Made by a program: the position numbers and the translations under genes. Below, piece by piece: positions 9,800-18,812 of a stretch of 64,000 nt of DNA. Origin of the DNA: Solirubrobacteraceae bacterium (GTDB taxonomy: Bacteria; Actinomycetota; Thermoleophilia; Solirubrobacterales; Solirubrobacteraceae); NCBI GenBank assembly GCA_017744415.1, contig JAGIBJ010000062.1, positions 103,018 through 167,017 of the forward strand, given 5' to 3'. The notes beneath the pieces are model-generated. The model saw only the letters and a list, made by a program, of their open reading frames with translations, searched no databases and was not told where the DNA came from. Positions within the stretch are counted from its first letter, which is position 1, and every line of letters begins with the position of its first letter.

Positions 9800-11485
9800 T
9801 CAGGCCGGGCGGGTACGGCGCGCGATGCGTCGCGCGAGGCCGATCGCCTCGGCGCGCTCGTCCGGGAGGACCGCAAACTTCCAGAGCGCGACGACCATCG
9901 CGGTGAAGATCAGGAGGCGGATGCCGGCGGGGCCCCAGCCGAGCTCGGGGGCGTCGGCGAGCGGGCCAGCGAGCAGGCAGGCGGCGGCCGAGCAGGCGAT
10001 CGCGATGCCGATGCGCGGCCAGTCGAAGCTGACCGGGAACCACTTGCGGGTGAGGCGGTCGAGCACCACCAGCAGCACGATGTAGGCAACGACGAGCGCG
10101 ATCGCCGCGCCGTGCGCGCCGTACGCGGGGACGAGCAGCGCGAGGCCGGCCGCGTTGACGGCGAGCGCGACGACGGCCGCGGGCACCGTGAGCTTGGTGG
10201 CTCCGAGGCGCCCGGCGATCGTCGTCATCACCGGCACGATTCCCCACAGCGCCCAGGCGGCGGCCAGCAGCGGGAGCACCTCGGTCACGCCGGCGCGCAC
10301 ATCGGGCTCGCCCGCTTTCACGCCGACGAGCACGTGCACCGTCCAGGGAGCGCAGAGCGCGACGCCCGCCACGGTGCCGCCGAGCAGCACGGCGTAGCCG
10401 CGGACCGCCGAGGCGTAGATCCGGCTCGCCTGCTGTGGATCGCGGATCGAATAGGCCAGCGGCGGGAAGGCGAGCTGGAACGCGCGGGCGACGAGGATCA
10501 CGCCGACGGCGATCTTCGAGGCGGCGCTGAACGCGCCGAAGGCGAACGCGCTGCCGATCGCGTTGAGGATCGTGCGGTCGAGCAGGTTGAAGCCGTAGAT
10601 GGCGGCATCCGACGGCACGGTCGGCAGGCCGAAGCGCAGCAGGGCGCGGCGTTCGCCACGGCTCGCGGCGCGCGTCTGCTCGGGCGACTCGGGAATCTCC
10701 CCGAGATCGACGGGGCCGGCGAGGGCGGTGTGGTCGAGGGTCTCGTCGGCACCATGCGGCTCGCTCGCGATGTGGTGGTGCGGGGCGGCGGGCGACGGTT
10801 CAGCGTCGCGCGACTCGCCAAGCTCCACGAACGCCGGCCCCTCGCCGACGTGCGCGGGCTGGCTCGCACGGCGGCCCAACCACACCGGTAGCTCTCGGCT
10901 CCATAGCGCGGCGAGGATCACGGCCGAGGCCGCGTAGTTGCCGACGAGGTAGCCGCGCGCGCCGCCGTCGTTCCAGACGACGAGGGTCATCGTCAGCGCC
11001 ACCGTGAGGATCACGTTGCTCACCGAGGCGGCCAGGTAGGCACGGCGGTCGTCGCGGGCCCGCAGCAGCGCCTGGGCGAGATCGAGGTTGCAGTAGATGA
11101 ACAGAGCGGCGCCTGCGATGCGCACGAGCCCGGCGTCGTGACCGTGCTTGAGGCCGCCGGCGATCTGCGGCGCGAGGGCGATGACGATCACGCCGAGCAC
11201 GGCGCTCACGAGCGCGACGGTGCCCTGGATCGTGCGCTGGAGCTGCGGCCGCTCGGTCGCCTCGGCGGTGTACCAGTGCCGCAGCAGCGCCTCACCGAAT
11301 CCGAGCCGGGCGAAGATCGAGAGGAAGATCAGCCACGAGAGGATGAGATCCGCGTTCGCGATCCCCACCGGGCCGACGGCCGTGGTGTAGGCCTTGTAGG
11401 TGACGATGCCGAGCAGCGCCGAGAGGAACGCCGCCGCCTGATAGGCGAGCCCGCTGCGCACGATCCGTTCGAGGGGCCCAGCCAT
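9800..11485 (-). CDS. Polysaccharide flippase (Wzx/MOP superfamily)
   Basis: A 561-residue polytopic protein with about 12-14 hydrophobic helices (for example 17-35, 45-62, 88-106, 121-135, 150-172, 185-195, then more after 285). It probably flips undecaprenyl-linked glycan units across the membrane. The N-terminal pattern (YQAAAFLSALLGIVTYKAYT, then FARLGFGEALLRHW) is typical of Wzx/MurJ-like MOP exporters. A hydrophilic insert of about 75 residues (205-280, rich in Ala, Pro, His, Glu) separates the two six-helix bundles, which is longer than usual. The ATG at 11485 faces the divergent glycosyltransferase at 11602. Substrate specificity cannot be inferred. Confidence 0.87.
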   Translation of the reverse strand: MAGPLERIVRSGLAYQAAAFLSALLGIVTYKAYTTAVGPVGIANADLILSWLIFLSIFARLGFGEALLRHWYTAEATERPQLQRTIQGTVALVSAVLGVIVIALAPQIAGGLKHGHDAGLVRIAGAALFIYCNLDLAQALLRARDDRRAYLAASVSNVILTVALTMTLVVWNDGGARGYLVGNYAASAVILAALWSRELPVWLGRRASQPAHVGEGPAFVELGESRDAEPSPAAPHHHIASEPHGADETLDHTALAGPVDLGEIPESPEQTRAASRGERRALLRFGLPTVPSDAAIYGFNLLDRTILNAIGSAFAFGAFSAASKIAVGVILVARAFQLAFPPLAYSIRDPQQASRIYASAVRGYAVLLGGTVAGVALCAPWTVHVLVGVKAGEPDVRAGVTEVLPLLAAAWALWGIVPVMTTIAGRLGATKLTVPAAVVALAVNAAGLALLVPAYGAHGAAIALVVAYIVLLVVLDRLTRKWFPVSFDWPRIGIAIACSAAACLLAGPLADAPELGWGPAGIRLLIFTAMVVALWKFAVLPDERAEAIGLARRIARRTRPA

Positions 11486-11601
11486 CGGTGCGCCACCTTA
11501 CCCGCGCCCGCAGGCGAGACACGCCGCCGGCCGGCCTCGCGGGCGCCGTCGGTTTCGCCCGTGGCAATGCATCGGATCCCGCGGCGACGTACCGTGAGCC
11601 T

Positions 11602-12732
11602 GTGCGTCGCCCCCTCCTGCTGCTCCCGCGACCGCTCGACGAGTTCATCAACCGCGAGCAGGCGCGTGAGCTCCTCACCGCCGGCGAAGGCGCCGTCGCC
11701 CTGCCTGGCCGGATCCCGTACGGCGCGCTCACCCGTGCGCCAGCGGCCGTGCGTGGCGGCGTCGCAAGCTCGATCGCCTGGGGCCTTGCGCGGCAGATCC
11801 CGTCGGCGTGGCGCCCGAGCGAGACGGTGGTGGTCGCCTACCACGCGATCCAGTGGCCGGCGATCGCTGCGCTCATGGCCCGCGGGGTGGCCGAGGAGCT
11901 CTGGTACTTCCGGTGGGATCAGTACGAGGAGGCCCACGACGTCGGCCGGATGCGCACGCTGCTGCACGACTGGAACGCCCGCATCGCCGAGGTGAGTGCG
12001 CTCACCTTCTGCGTGAGCGACAAGCTCGTCGATCTCGAACACGAGGCCGGCCGCCAAGCGATCTTCGTCGGCCTGGCCGCCGACGCCTTCCCGGACGGCC
12101 CGCTGGCGCCGACACCGCGCGGGGCTGAGCTGATCGCGGCAGCCCGCGACTCGCATGCTGGTGGGCCCGCAGGCTCGCGGCCCGATGCCGACAGCTCCGC
12201 ATCGGTTGTCGGCGACGGGCCGGTGGCCGTGTCGCTCGGCCACCTCGGGCGCCGCACCGACTGGGCCTGGCTGCGCGGGGCCGTCGAGCGCGTGCCCGAG
12301 CTGACGCTGCTGCTGATCGGGCGCTGGTACGAGGACGAGGTCGGCCACGACCCCGACTACCGCTGGCTCCGCGAGGCACCGCAGGCCGTATGGCTCGGCG
12401 GCCTCGACGATGCCGACGCCGCCGAGGTGATCGCCCAGGCCGACGTGGGCCTCGTGCCCTTCACCGTCGACCCCTTCAACGAGGCCGGGCTCCCGACGCG
12501 CATCCTCAAGTACGCCCGCCTCGGCCGCCGCACGATCTCCCCACCGCTCGCCGGCACCCGCACGTGGGCGCACACCACCACCTTCGTCGACTCGCCCGAG
12601 GCATTCGCGGCCGCGCTGCGCGAGGCAGCCGGCGCGCGCCACCACCCCGACGCCCCGCTCCGCGCCTGGGCGCTCGAGCAGACGGCCGCGAAGATGAACG
12701 CGCCGCTCCACGCCCGCCTGCGGGCGGACTAG
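11602..12732 (+). CDS. GT-B glycosyltransferase (family 1/4-like)
   Basis: A 376-residue protein beginning RRPLLLLPRPLDEFINREQA. The C-terminal half shows a GT-B donor-binding region: VAVSLGHLGRRTDWAWL, LTLLLIGRWYEDEVG, AVWLGGLDDADAAEVIAQAD and DVGLVPFTVDPFNEAGLPTR, where the Glu before AGLPTR matches the family position contacting the donor ribose or diphosphate. GTG at 11602 is used because residues upstream are Arg/Ala-rich shadow sequence. The arrangement resembles glycosyltransferases that add a sugar to lipid-linked intermediates beside a Wzx gene. It converges on the membrane-protein gene at 12795, with a palindrome between them. Confidence 0.8.
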   Translation: MRRPLLLLPRPLDEFINREQARELLTAGEGAVALPGRIPYGALTRAPAAVRGGVASSIAWGLARQIPSAWRPSETVVVAYHAIQWPAIAALMARGVAEELWYFRWDQYEEAHDVGRMRTLLHDWNARIAEVSALTFCVSDKLVDLEHEAGRQAIFVGLAADAFPDGPLAPTPRGAELIAAARDSHAGGPAGSRPDADSSASVVGDGPVAVSLGHLGRRTDWAWLRGAVERVPELTLLLIGRWYEDEVGHDPDYRWLREAPQAVWLGGLDDADAAEVIAQADVGLVPFTVDPFNEAGLPTRILKYARLGRRTISPPLAGTRTWAHTTTFVDSPEAFAAALREAAGARHHPDAPLRAWALEQTAAKMNAPLHARLRAD

Positions 12733-12740
12733 GGCGGACG

Positions 12741-12777
12741 GGCGACGGATCCGCCCTCCCGAGACTGATCCGTCGCC
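12741..12777. terminator. 37-bp perfect-arm palindrome between convergent genes (probable bidirectional terminator)
   Basis: Arms ggcgacggatc (12741-12751) and gatccgtcgcc (12767-12777) are perfectly complementary over 11 bp with a 15-nt loop. The element sits 8 bp after one stop codon and 17 bp from the opposing one, as expected of a shared terminator, but has no T-tract. Length and end sequences match the two 37-bp units at 61959 and 62008. Confidence 0.65.
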
Positions 12778-12794
12778 GGACTCGGCGGCGGCGC

Positions 12795-14453
12795 CTACGG
12801 GCAGCGCGTGGTGGCGTAGAACGGGCCGCTGCGGGCGACGAACGCGTAGCCCGGGGGCACGGCGTTGGTGGTGTGCGGCACGCCGGCGGCTTCCCCGAGG
12901 CGGGTGCGGGCGGCCTTCGAGCCCGTGATCGTGAGCGCGACGCCGCCCTCCTGCGGGCCCGCACCGCCGAGCTCGGTGGCGCGCGAGACGATCTCGCCGG
13001 GGCGCAGCCCCGTGGCGAGGAGCATCTCGGAGACGAACCGGTACGTGGGCAGCGTGACTGGGCCGCATCGGCGAGCGGCGCGCAGCGCGGGCTGCTCGAG
13101 GAGGGCCGTGCCCTCGCGCTGCCACTGCGCCTCGCGGAGCACGCCGTCGGCGAGCACCCGGAACGACGACGCTTTCAGCGCGAGGTAGCCGCCGACGCCC
13201 ACGTTGGCGACGACGAGCAGCAGCACTCCGGCCAACCGCAAGGCGGTGCTCGGCGCTCCCGCCGCCACCGAACCGCCCGCGGCCGGCGCCATGTCACCCG
13301 CGTCACCATCGTTGGCCGCCACGCGGCCCGCACCGAGCGCTCCGGGCAGCGGCCGGCCGAGCGCCGTCGCGAGGATCGCCGCGGCCGCGATGCCGGCGAA
13401 CACGCCGAGCAGCGCCGCCGGCACGAGGAGGTAGCGCTGCAGCAGCGGGAGGCCGAGCGCACCGACGAGCAGGAAGCCGATCACGCCGGCGACGAGCGGA
13501 GCCAGCGGCACCACGAGCGGCCGCCACCCGATCCGCCAGACGGCGAGCGCGGCACCGAGCAGGCCCGCGGCCGCGACCGGCGGCCGGGTCAGATCCCCAA
13601 GCTGTTTGACGAGCTCAATCGGCGCGTTGCCGAGCCCGGTCTTGCGGCCGAGCGCCTCGGCGAGCTGCTGGGTGCCGGTGAGCGAGTAGAGCGGATCACC
13701 CGAGAGGACGAGGTCGGTGAGTGCCCAGATGATCGGGGCAGCCAGCACGAGCGCCGCCGCCGGCACGAGCGACACCAGCCGCGCTCCGCGCCACCAGCGC
13801 AGCGCCAGGAACAACAGCCCCAGCCCCCACGCTTCCGGTCGCAGCAGCCCGGCGACGAGGAACAGCCCGGGGACGAGCAGATCACTCGCCGCCGCACGCA
13901 CCTCAGCCGCGGCGGCATCGACCGAGAGCGGCGCTGAACCGCTGATTTCTCCGACTCCGCTCTGGGAAATCAGCGGTTCGGCGCCGCTGGCCGGACGCCA
14001 GTCGCGCTCGAGCACCACGGCGAGCAGCGCGAGCGCGAGGAACGGGAGGTCGACGTAGGCCTTGAACGCCAGCAGGAGGAGCGCGAAGCTCGACCCCACC
14101 GCCAGCGCCGCCACGGCTCCCGCGACGAAGCCCGCCACATCGGCCGCGAGCCGCCACACGCATGCGATCACGAGCCCGAGCGAGAGCAGATCGAGGAGCT
14201 GCAGGAGTGAGGCGCCCGCGCCGGTCGGCTCGGCGGGCAGGCTGAGCAGTAGCCACAACGGGTGCATCGTCGGCGCGGCGAGGGCGGTGGTGTCCGGCGC
14301 CCGGCCCGCGAGGATCTCGCGCGCCCAGACGAGGTGGGTGGCGGTGTCGTAGCCGGGTGCGGTGGGCAGGACGATCCACGCGGCCACGGCCGCCGCGATG
14401 AGCAGCAGACCGGCCGCCCGGCCCACCGGCCAGGGGAATCCGCCCGGGCTCAC
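12795..14453 (-). CDS. Polytopic membrane protein, GT39/ArnT-like (possible polyprenyl-sugar-dependent transferase)
   Basis: 552 residues with about ten hydrophobic helices. Early sequence (PGYDTATHLVWAREILAGRAPD, then LAAPTMHPLWLLLSL) places an acidic residue in the first external loop and a conserved His-Pro region, as in dolichyl- or undecaprenyl-phosphate-sugar dependent GT-C enzymes. The family assignment is tentative. After the last helix an external region of about 120 residues ends at GPFYATTRCP. A REP-like palindrome is inserted in frame and encodes residues about 156-176. The stop overlaps nothing; the ATG overlaps the stop of the upstream polymerase/ligase gene (14450-14453, ATGA), suggesting coupling within the polysaccharide operon. 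Confidence 0.72.
   Translation of the reverse strand: MSPGGFPWPVGRAAGLLLIAAAVAAWIVLPTAPGYDTATHLVWAREILAGRAPDTTALAAPTMHPLWLLLSLPAEPTGAGASLLQLLDLLSLGLVIACVWRLAADVAGFVAGAVAALAVGSSFALLLLAFKAYVDLPFLALALLAVVLERDWRPASGAEPLISQSGVGEISGSAPLSVDAAAAEVRAAASDLLVPGLFLVAGLLRPEAWGLGLLFLALRWWRGARLVSLVPAAALVLAAPIIWALTDLVLSGDPLYSLTGTQQLAEALGRKTGLGNAPIELVKQLGDLTRPPVAAAGLLGAALAVWRIGWRPLVVPLAPLVAGVIGFLLVGALGLPLLQRYLLVPAALLGVFAGIAAAAILATALGRPLPGALGAGRVAANDGDAGDMAPAAGGSVAAGAPSTALRLAGVLLLVVANVGVGGYLALKASSFRVLADGVLREAQWQREGTALLEQPALRAARRCGPVTLPTYRFVSEMLLATGLRPGEIVSRATELGGAGPQEGGVALTITGSKAARTRLGEAAGVPHTTNAVPPGYAFVARSGPFYATTRCP
13927..13988. repeat. REP-like palindrome, copy A (inside a coding sequence)
   Basis: Left arm 13927-13949 and right arm 13966-13988 contain gaaccgctgattt and its complement; 22 of 24 positions pair around a ~16-nt loop. 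The same core occurs at 30427-30474 and 31531-31580. This copy keeps the reading frame of the membrane protein open and encodes part of a loop (GAEPLISQSGVGEISGSA). Confidence 0.8.
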
Positions 14454-16258
14454 TTGCCCTCGGGCGGCGGCGCAGCGCCGCGGTGCTCGGCCGGCGTGCC
14501 AGGCAACGCGCCCGACTCGCCGACGAACCGGCCCGGCCCGTCGCCCTCACCAACGCCCACGTATACGGGCTCGCCGACCACGTCGTGCGGGGTGTGCCCG
14601 GCTGGGGTCTCGACCACCGTCGTCGACCCGTCACCCGGATCGCTCCCACCAACGGCGCGCCGCTCCCGGATCCCGCCCGCGCCGAGGCTCACGCCCACGG
14701 CGAGCAGCGCCCACGTCAGCGGGTCCTCCAGGAAGGCCGCGTAGAACCACGAGTGCAGCACCATCGCGAGATAGGCGGCCGCGACCGCTGCGGCCGCTGC
14801 CGAATTCCGCGCACCGCGCAGGAGCGCCACGATCGATGCCACGAGCAGCCCGAGGTAGATGAGCAGTCCAACGGTGCCCTCTTCCGCGGCGACCGTGATC
14901 GGGATCGTGTGGGAGGCGGCGACGGCGCGCACCTCGCTCGTGCCCGTCTGCTCGCGGTAGGCGCGGCGGTACGAGCCCGAGCCCCAACCGAAGACGGGCC
15001 GGTCGCCGTAGAGCTCGAGGCCGCCCTTCACGAGATCCACGCGGCCGGCGCTCGACACGTTGAGCCCCTCCGACGACGACACGTTGATCCGCAGCGTGCC
15101 GGCGAGCGCGACGAGCGCGATCAGCGCCACCAGTCCGACGGTGCCGGCGGCCAGCGCCGCCTTGCCGCTCCCGAAGCGCACGCCGAGCAGAACGATCGCG
15201 CCAACGATCAGGCCCAGCATCGACGACTGCGAGAAGCTCACGAGCAGCCCGGCCCAGAGCAGCAGGAAGAGCACGGCGAGCCCGACCGCCCGGGCACCGC
15301 GCGCTCCCCACGAGAGCGCCGCGAGAAGGCCGAGCAGCACGACCATCAGGAAGCGCCCGTAGATGTTGGGGTCGAAGAACAGCGAGTTCACGCGCACGGT
15401 GCTGCTGAGGCTGTTGGCGTCGATGATCTTCTGGTTCCAGAGCACCTGGCCCGTCGCGTACTCGTAGCCGCCGAGGGCCGCCGCCACGAGCGCCAGGAGC
15501 ACGAGCGCACCGCCGACGCGCCGCAGCACGGCCGTCGTCCACTCGATCTCGCGAAGCACGACGTAGAGCACCGTGAACGGCACGAGGAAGAAGCAGAGGG
15601 TCTGCACGCCACGGTCGGGGTCTTCGCTGAACGGCACGCGCAGGCCGTAGAGCAACACGGAGGCCGCGAGCAGGATCGGAACCAGCGCAGCTGCCCCGGA
15701 GAGCGTGCGGGCCGTGAATGCCTCACGCACCACTGCGGCCGGCGGCGGCCCGCTGCGGAGATCCCAGGAGTCGGCCTTGTCGCGCCCGACCCGCCGCGCA
15801 CGGATCGCCGCGCCCAGCGCCCCGGCCCCGATCAGGCCGTACAGCGGCAGCAGGAGGTTGACGCTCTCGCCACCGATGCTCAGCGGCAGCCGCAGCGGGA
15901 TCGCCACGGCGAGCAGCGGCGGCAGCGCCTGCGGCCATCGCACGAGCACCGCGGCGGCGACGAGCACGCCGACCAATCCAGCGACGCCACCCGCGAGCAG
16001 CAGGACCGGGTGATCGAAGAGACGCGTCGCGCGGTCGTCGTCGAGCACCGTGCCGGCGAGCAGCAGCGGCGCGATCAGCAGGGCGGCGATCACGGCCGTC
16101 CATCGCGCCGCGGGGGCGCGGAGCACGAGCGCACCGGCGGCGAGCGCGGCGACGAGCACGCTCGTGAGATCACGCATTGGCGCCGCGATCACGGCCCCGG
16201 CGGGCGCGTGCGCGAGGCCGCCAGCAGCCTGCACCAAGGACATCGGATCCAGCGCCAT
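14450..16258 (-). CDS. O-antigen polymerase/ligase family membrane protein
   Basis: 602 residues, about 12 hydrophobic helices. The long external loop after the middle helices contains NSLFFDPNIYGRFLMVV and GLELYGDRPVFGWGSGSYRRAYRE, the Wzy_C/WaaL signature region in which the conserved Arg and Gly-Xaa-Gly are expected. It would polymerise lipid-linked repeat units or ligate finished chains; the sequence does not distinguish the two. ATG at 16258 is preferred over a GTG at 16264 because gaggggcgg lies at normal spacing; either way the start overlaps or abuts the preceding stop at 16261. The last 75 residues are a Pro/Gly-rich hydrophilic tail. Confidence 0.82.
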   Translation of the reverse strand: MALDPMSLVQAAGGLAHAPAGAVIAAPMRDLTSVLVAALAAGALVLRAPAARWTAVIAALLIAPLLLAGTVLDDDRATRLFDHPVLLLAGGVAGLVGVLVAAAVLVRWPQALPPLLAVAIPLRLPLSIGGESVNLLLPLYGLIGAGALGAAIRARRVGRDKADSWDLRSGPPPAAVVREAFTARTLSGAAALVPILLAASVLLYGLRVPFSEDPDRGVQTLCFFLVPFTVLYVVLREIEWTTAVLRRVGGALVLLALVAAALGGYEYATGQVLWNQKIIDANSLSSTVRVNSLFFDPNIYGRFLMVVLLGLLAALSWGARGARAVGLAVLFLLLWAGLLVSFSQSSMLGLIVGAIVLLGVRFGSGKAALAAGTVGLVALIALVALAGTLRINVSSSEGLNVSSAGRVDLVKGGLELYGDRPVFGWGSGSYRRAYREQTGTSEVRAVAASHTIPITVAAEEGTVGLLIYLGLLVASIVALLRGARNSAAAAAVAAAYLAMVLHSWFYAAFLEDPLTWALLAVGVSLGAGGIRERRAVGGSDPGDGSTTVVETPAGHTPHDVVGEPVYVGVGEGDGPGRFVGESGALPGTPAEHRGAAPPPEGK

Positions 16259-16260
16259 CG

Positions 16261-18087
16261 TCACCCGCCCCTCAGGAAGCTCCACAGGCGGCGAAGGAAC
16301 TCGCGCGCATCCGGGTCGCGCAGGCTCTGCGCACCGAAGCCCTCGATGCCGGTGCGCACGACGGTGCCCCGGCCGATCTGCACGGCCTGGAGCACGGGCT
16401 TGCCGCCGCCCGGCGTCGTGCCCTCGCTCACCTTCGTGCCATCCGTCGGCGAACGCAGGATCGGCTCCACCATCAACGGGCCCTCGAAGCGGCCGTCGGT
16501 GCCGCGCCACAGGTGCGCGCGGTCGCTGAGCTGCTCCACCTGACGCACCCGCTCGAGCGGCTCGAGCTCGAACCCGAACGGATCCAGCTGCGACGCCTGC
16601 GTAGGGCTGGTCGCCTGCGACGCCGTCACCTTCACGCTGCGCAGCAGTGACCCGGGCTCGCTCACCCAGAGCCGCCCGCCGCGCTCGACCCACTGCGCCA
16701 GCTGGTCCTGCACGCCCTGGTCGACGAACTCCGCCCGGCCCGCCAGCACCACTCCGGAATGCCCGCGCAGCTTCGGCCCGGTGCCGCGCGCCAGCGCGAG
16801 ATCGGTGGTGAGGTCGTAGCGGCGGTCCTTGCGATCGAGCGAGCGCAGCAGCGGCGCGATGTGGTCGGTGAGGTCGGCCGGGAGGGTGGCGTCGACGGGC
16901 ACGCGGCCGGTCTGCACGCTCACGCCGCGGGTGAGCGTGTCGGGCGCGCCGTCGCCGTCGTCGTCCACCTGCGCGGCGCCGACGAGCGACGTCTGCGGGA
17001 TCACCACGAGCACCGGCTCCGTGCGCCGGCCGGTGGTGAGGATCGTCGAGGTGGAGCGGTGCTCCTTGGTGCGGAGGTCGAGTAGGTACAGGCCGCTCGC
17101 GCCGCTCGGCACCTTCGGCCGGAGGTACGCCCGCTTGGAGCGGCCCTCGGAGGCCACGCGCTGCTCGCCGGCGCGCCGGATGCTCCAGCGGTAGGCGCCC
17201 TCGGGCGAGATGATCCCGATCCCGGCCCGCTCGCCGGCCGGCACCGGTGCCTCGGACGACTGCGCCGCCAGGTAACGCACGACCACTCCCCCGCGGCCGT
17301 CGAACGTGCCGCCGTAGGGCGCGACCGGCTGGCTGCTGCCCGTCGACCATCCCTCGTTGCCGACGAGGTCCTTCGCGTGCACCGCGACGAGGTAGGTGCC
17401 CGCGGCGACCGGCTTGCCGTCGACCTTGCCGTCCCAGGTCCACTGGCCGTCGCCCTCGCCGACGGGCTCCTCGAGGATGACGCGCGGCCGCGCGAGATCG
17501 GTGCGGAACACGGTGATGCCCGTCGAGCGGCCGGCGACGCGGTAACGCACGCGGATCGGCTTACCGTCGGCACGCGGCAGGAGCTCCGGTCGCGCCTGGC
17601 CCTCAGGGTCCTTCTCGGGCCCGATCGAGAGCAGCTTGGGCGTCGGTGCCTGCGTGTCCTTCTCGAGCGTCACGCCCGGCAGGAGGACCGCGCGGCCGGC
17701 GTCGCGGAACGCGACCTGCACCTTGTAGTCGCCGTCGGGCGCGAGCTTGCCGTTGTCGCGAGCGCCGTTCCAGGTGCCGAAGAAGCGCTTGCCGCGGCCG
17801 AGCTCGCGGTCCTTGACGATCCGGCGGATCGGGTCGCCGTCCGGCGTGACGATCGTGACCGTCGCCGTGTCGGCCTGGTTCATCTTGAACTGGAACCGGG
17901 CCCGCGCGGTGCCTTCGACGCCGGGTGCGAAGAGCTGCACGGCTTGCACCGACTGCACGTCGATGATCGGCGCCGCGCGCTTGAGCCGCTGCGCCGCGCC
18001 GAACGAGACCGTCGTCAGCGCGATCACGCCGACGAGCGCCACGGCGGCGACGCGCGGCGCGGGCAACCCGGCCACCTCGCGCGGCAT
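16261..18087 (-). CDS. Secreted or anchored FlgD-Ig-domain protein
   Basis: About 608 residues. One N-terminal hydrophobic segment (VAAVALVGVIALTTVSFGAA) acts as signal or anchor. Two FlgD-like Ig domains follow: GTWNGARDNGKLAPDGDYKVQV and WTWDGKVDGKPVAAGTYLVAV-type repeats, the usual Asp-Gly-rich strand with a terminal Val-Arg-Ala motif. The second half (VLVVIPQTSLVGAAQVDDDGDG, GHSGVVLAGRAEFVDQGVQD, RGGRLWVSEPGSLL) looks like an alpha/beta fold of the class-I glutamine-amidotransferase/ThuA type without obvious catalytic residues. Function unknown; its place directly before the polymerase/ligase suggests a surface or assembly role. ATG at 18087 follows GAGGGA; a GTG at 18102 with GGAGG is an equally plausible start. 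Confidence 0.7.
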   Translation of the reverse strand: MPREVAGLPAPRVAAVALVGVIALTTVSFGAAQRLKRAAPIIDVQSVQAVQLFAPGVEGTARARFQFKMNQADTATVTIVTPDGDPIRRIVKDRELGRGKRFFGTWNGARDNGKLAPDGDYKVQVAFRDAGRAVLLPGVTLEKDTQAPTPKLLSIGPEKDPEGQARPELLPRADGKPIRVRYRVAGRSTGITVFRTDLARPRVILEEPVGEGDGQWTWDGKVDGKPVAAGTYLVAVHAKDLVGNEGWSTGSSQPVAPYGGTFDGRGGVVVRYLAAQSSEAPVPAGERAGIGIISPEGAYRWSIRRAGEQRVASEGRSKRAYLRPKVPSGASGLYLLDLRTKEHRSTSTILTTGRRTEPVLVVIPQTSLVGAAQVDDDGDGAPDTLTRGVSVQTGRVPVDATLPADLTDHIAPLLRSLDRKDRRYDLTTDLALARGTGPKLRGHSGVVLAGRAEFVDQGVQDQLAQWVERGGRLWVSEPGSLLRSVKVTASQATSPTQASQLDPFGFELEPLERVRQVEQLSDRAHLWRGTDGRFEGPLMVEPILRSPTDGTKVSEGTTPGGGKPVLQAVQIGRGTVVRTGIEGFGAQSLRDPDAREFLRRLWSFLRGG

Positions 18088-18139
18088 GCTTCCCTCGCTC
18101 ACCGGGCCTCCGAGCAGGTGCGGTGGGTGCGGCGGATGG

Positions 18140-18808
18140 TCACAGCGCGATGGCCTCGCCGTTGTGCGCCGCACCGGGCTCCCGCACGGGGTAGCCGGCG
18201 GCGCGCAGGGCGCTGCGGATCACCCCGCCGTGGCAGACGAGCAGCACGGTCGGGGCGCAGGCGCGGGCGTCCTCGAGCGCCGATTGCACGCGCTCGGTCA
18301 CCTGCAGCAGCGATTCGCCGCCGGGGAACTCGTGGCGCGGATCGCCGTCGACCCAGGCGTTGAAGCCAGCGGGATCGGCCTGCTGCACCTCGGCGTACGT
18401 GAGCCCGGCCCAGTCGCCCACGTTGCTCTCGGCGATGCGCTCGTCGGTCCGCACGGGCAGCGCGAGGCGCTCGGCGATGATCGCCGCCGTCTCCTGTGCG
18501 CGCTGGTAGGGGCTCACCCAGATCTCGCGGATCGGGCCGACGGGGCCATCGATCCCGTGGTGGCCGGCGCGCACGGCACCCCCGCCGACGAGGTCGCCCG
18601 CGTCCACGGCCGCGGCAAGCGCGAGGGCCTCGCCGAGCGCGGCGGCCTGGTCGCGGCCGCGCGCATTGAGCGCCGGGTCGCGGTAGCCCTGGAAGCGCAT
18701 GGCAGCGTTGTCGTCGGTCTCGCCGTGGCGGGCGAGCACGACCGCAGTGGCGGTGGCGGGCAGAACGACGTCGGCGCCCGCACGACGGATCGCGCGGCCG
18801 GAATCCAT
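18140..18808 (-). CDS. Histidine phosphatase (phosphoglycerate-mutase-like)
   Basis: 222-residue member of the histidine phosphatase superfamily. The catalytic motif ARHGETDDN near residue 26, WVSPYQRAQETA and VCHGGVIR (second catalytic His) are all present. Between the first and second motif there is a 22-residue Gly-rich insertion (VDAGDLVGGGAVRAGHHG) compared with compact family members. The substrate is unknown; the family includes alpha-ribazole phosphatase, sugar phosphatases and mutases, and the location suggests a sugar-phosphate or polyprenyl-related substrate. ATG at 18808 begins 5 bp after the stop of the LytR_C gene (18813), so both are probably co-transcribed. Confidence 0.85.
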   Translation of the reverse strand: MDSGRAIRRAGADVVLPATATAVVLARHGETDDNAAMRFQGYRDPALNARGRDQAAALGEALALAAAVDAGDLVGGGAVRAGHHGIDGPVGPIREIWVSPYQRAQETAAIIAERLALPVRTDERIAESNVGDWAGLTYAEVQQADPAGFNAWVDGDPRHEFPGGESLLQVTERVQSALEDARACAPTVLLVCHGGVIRSALRAAGYPVREPGAAHNGEAIAL

Positions 18809-18812
18809 CTCG

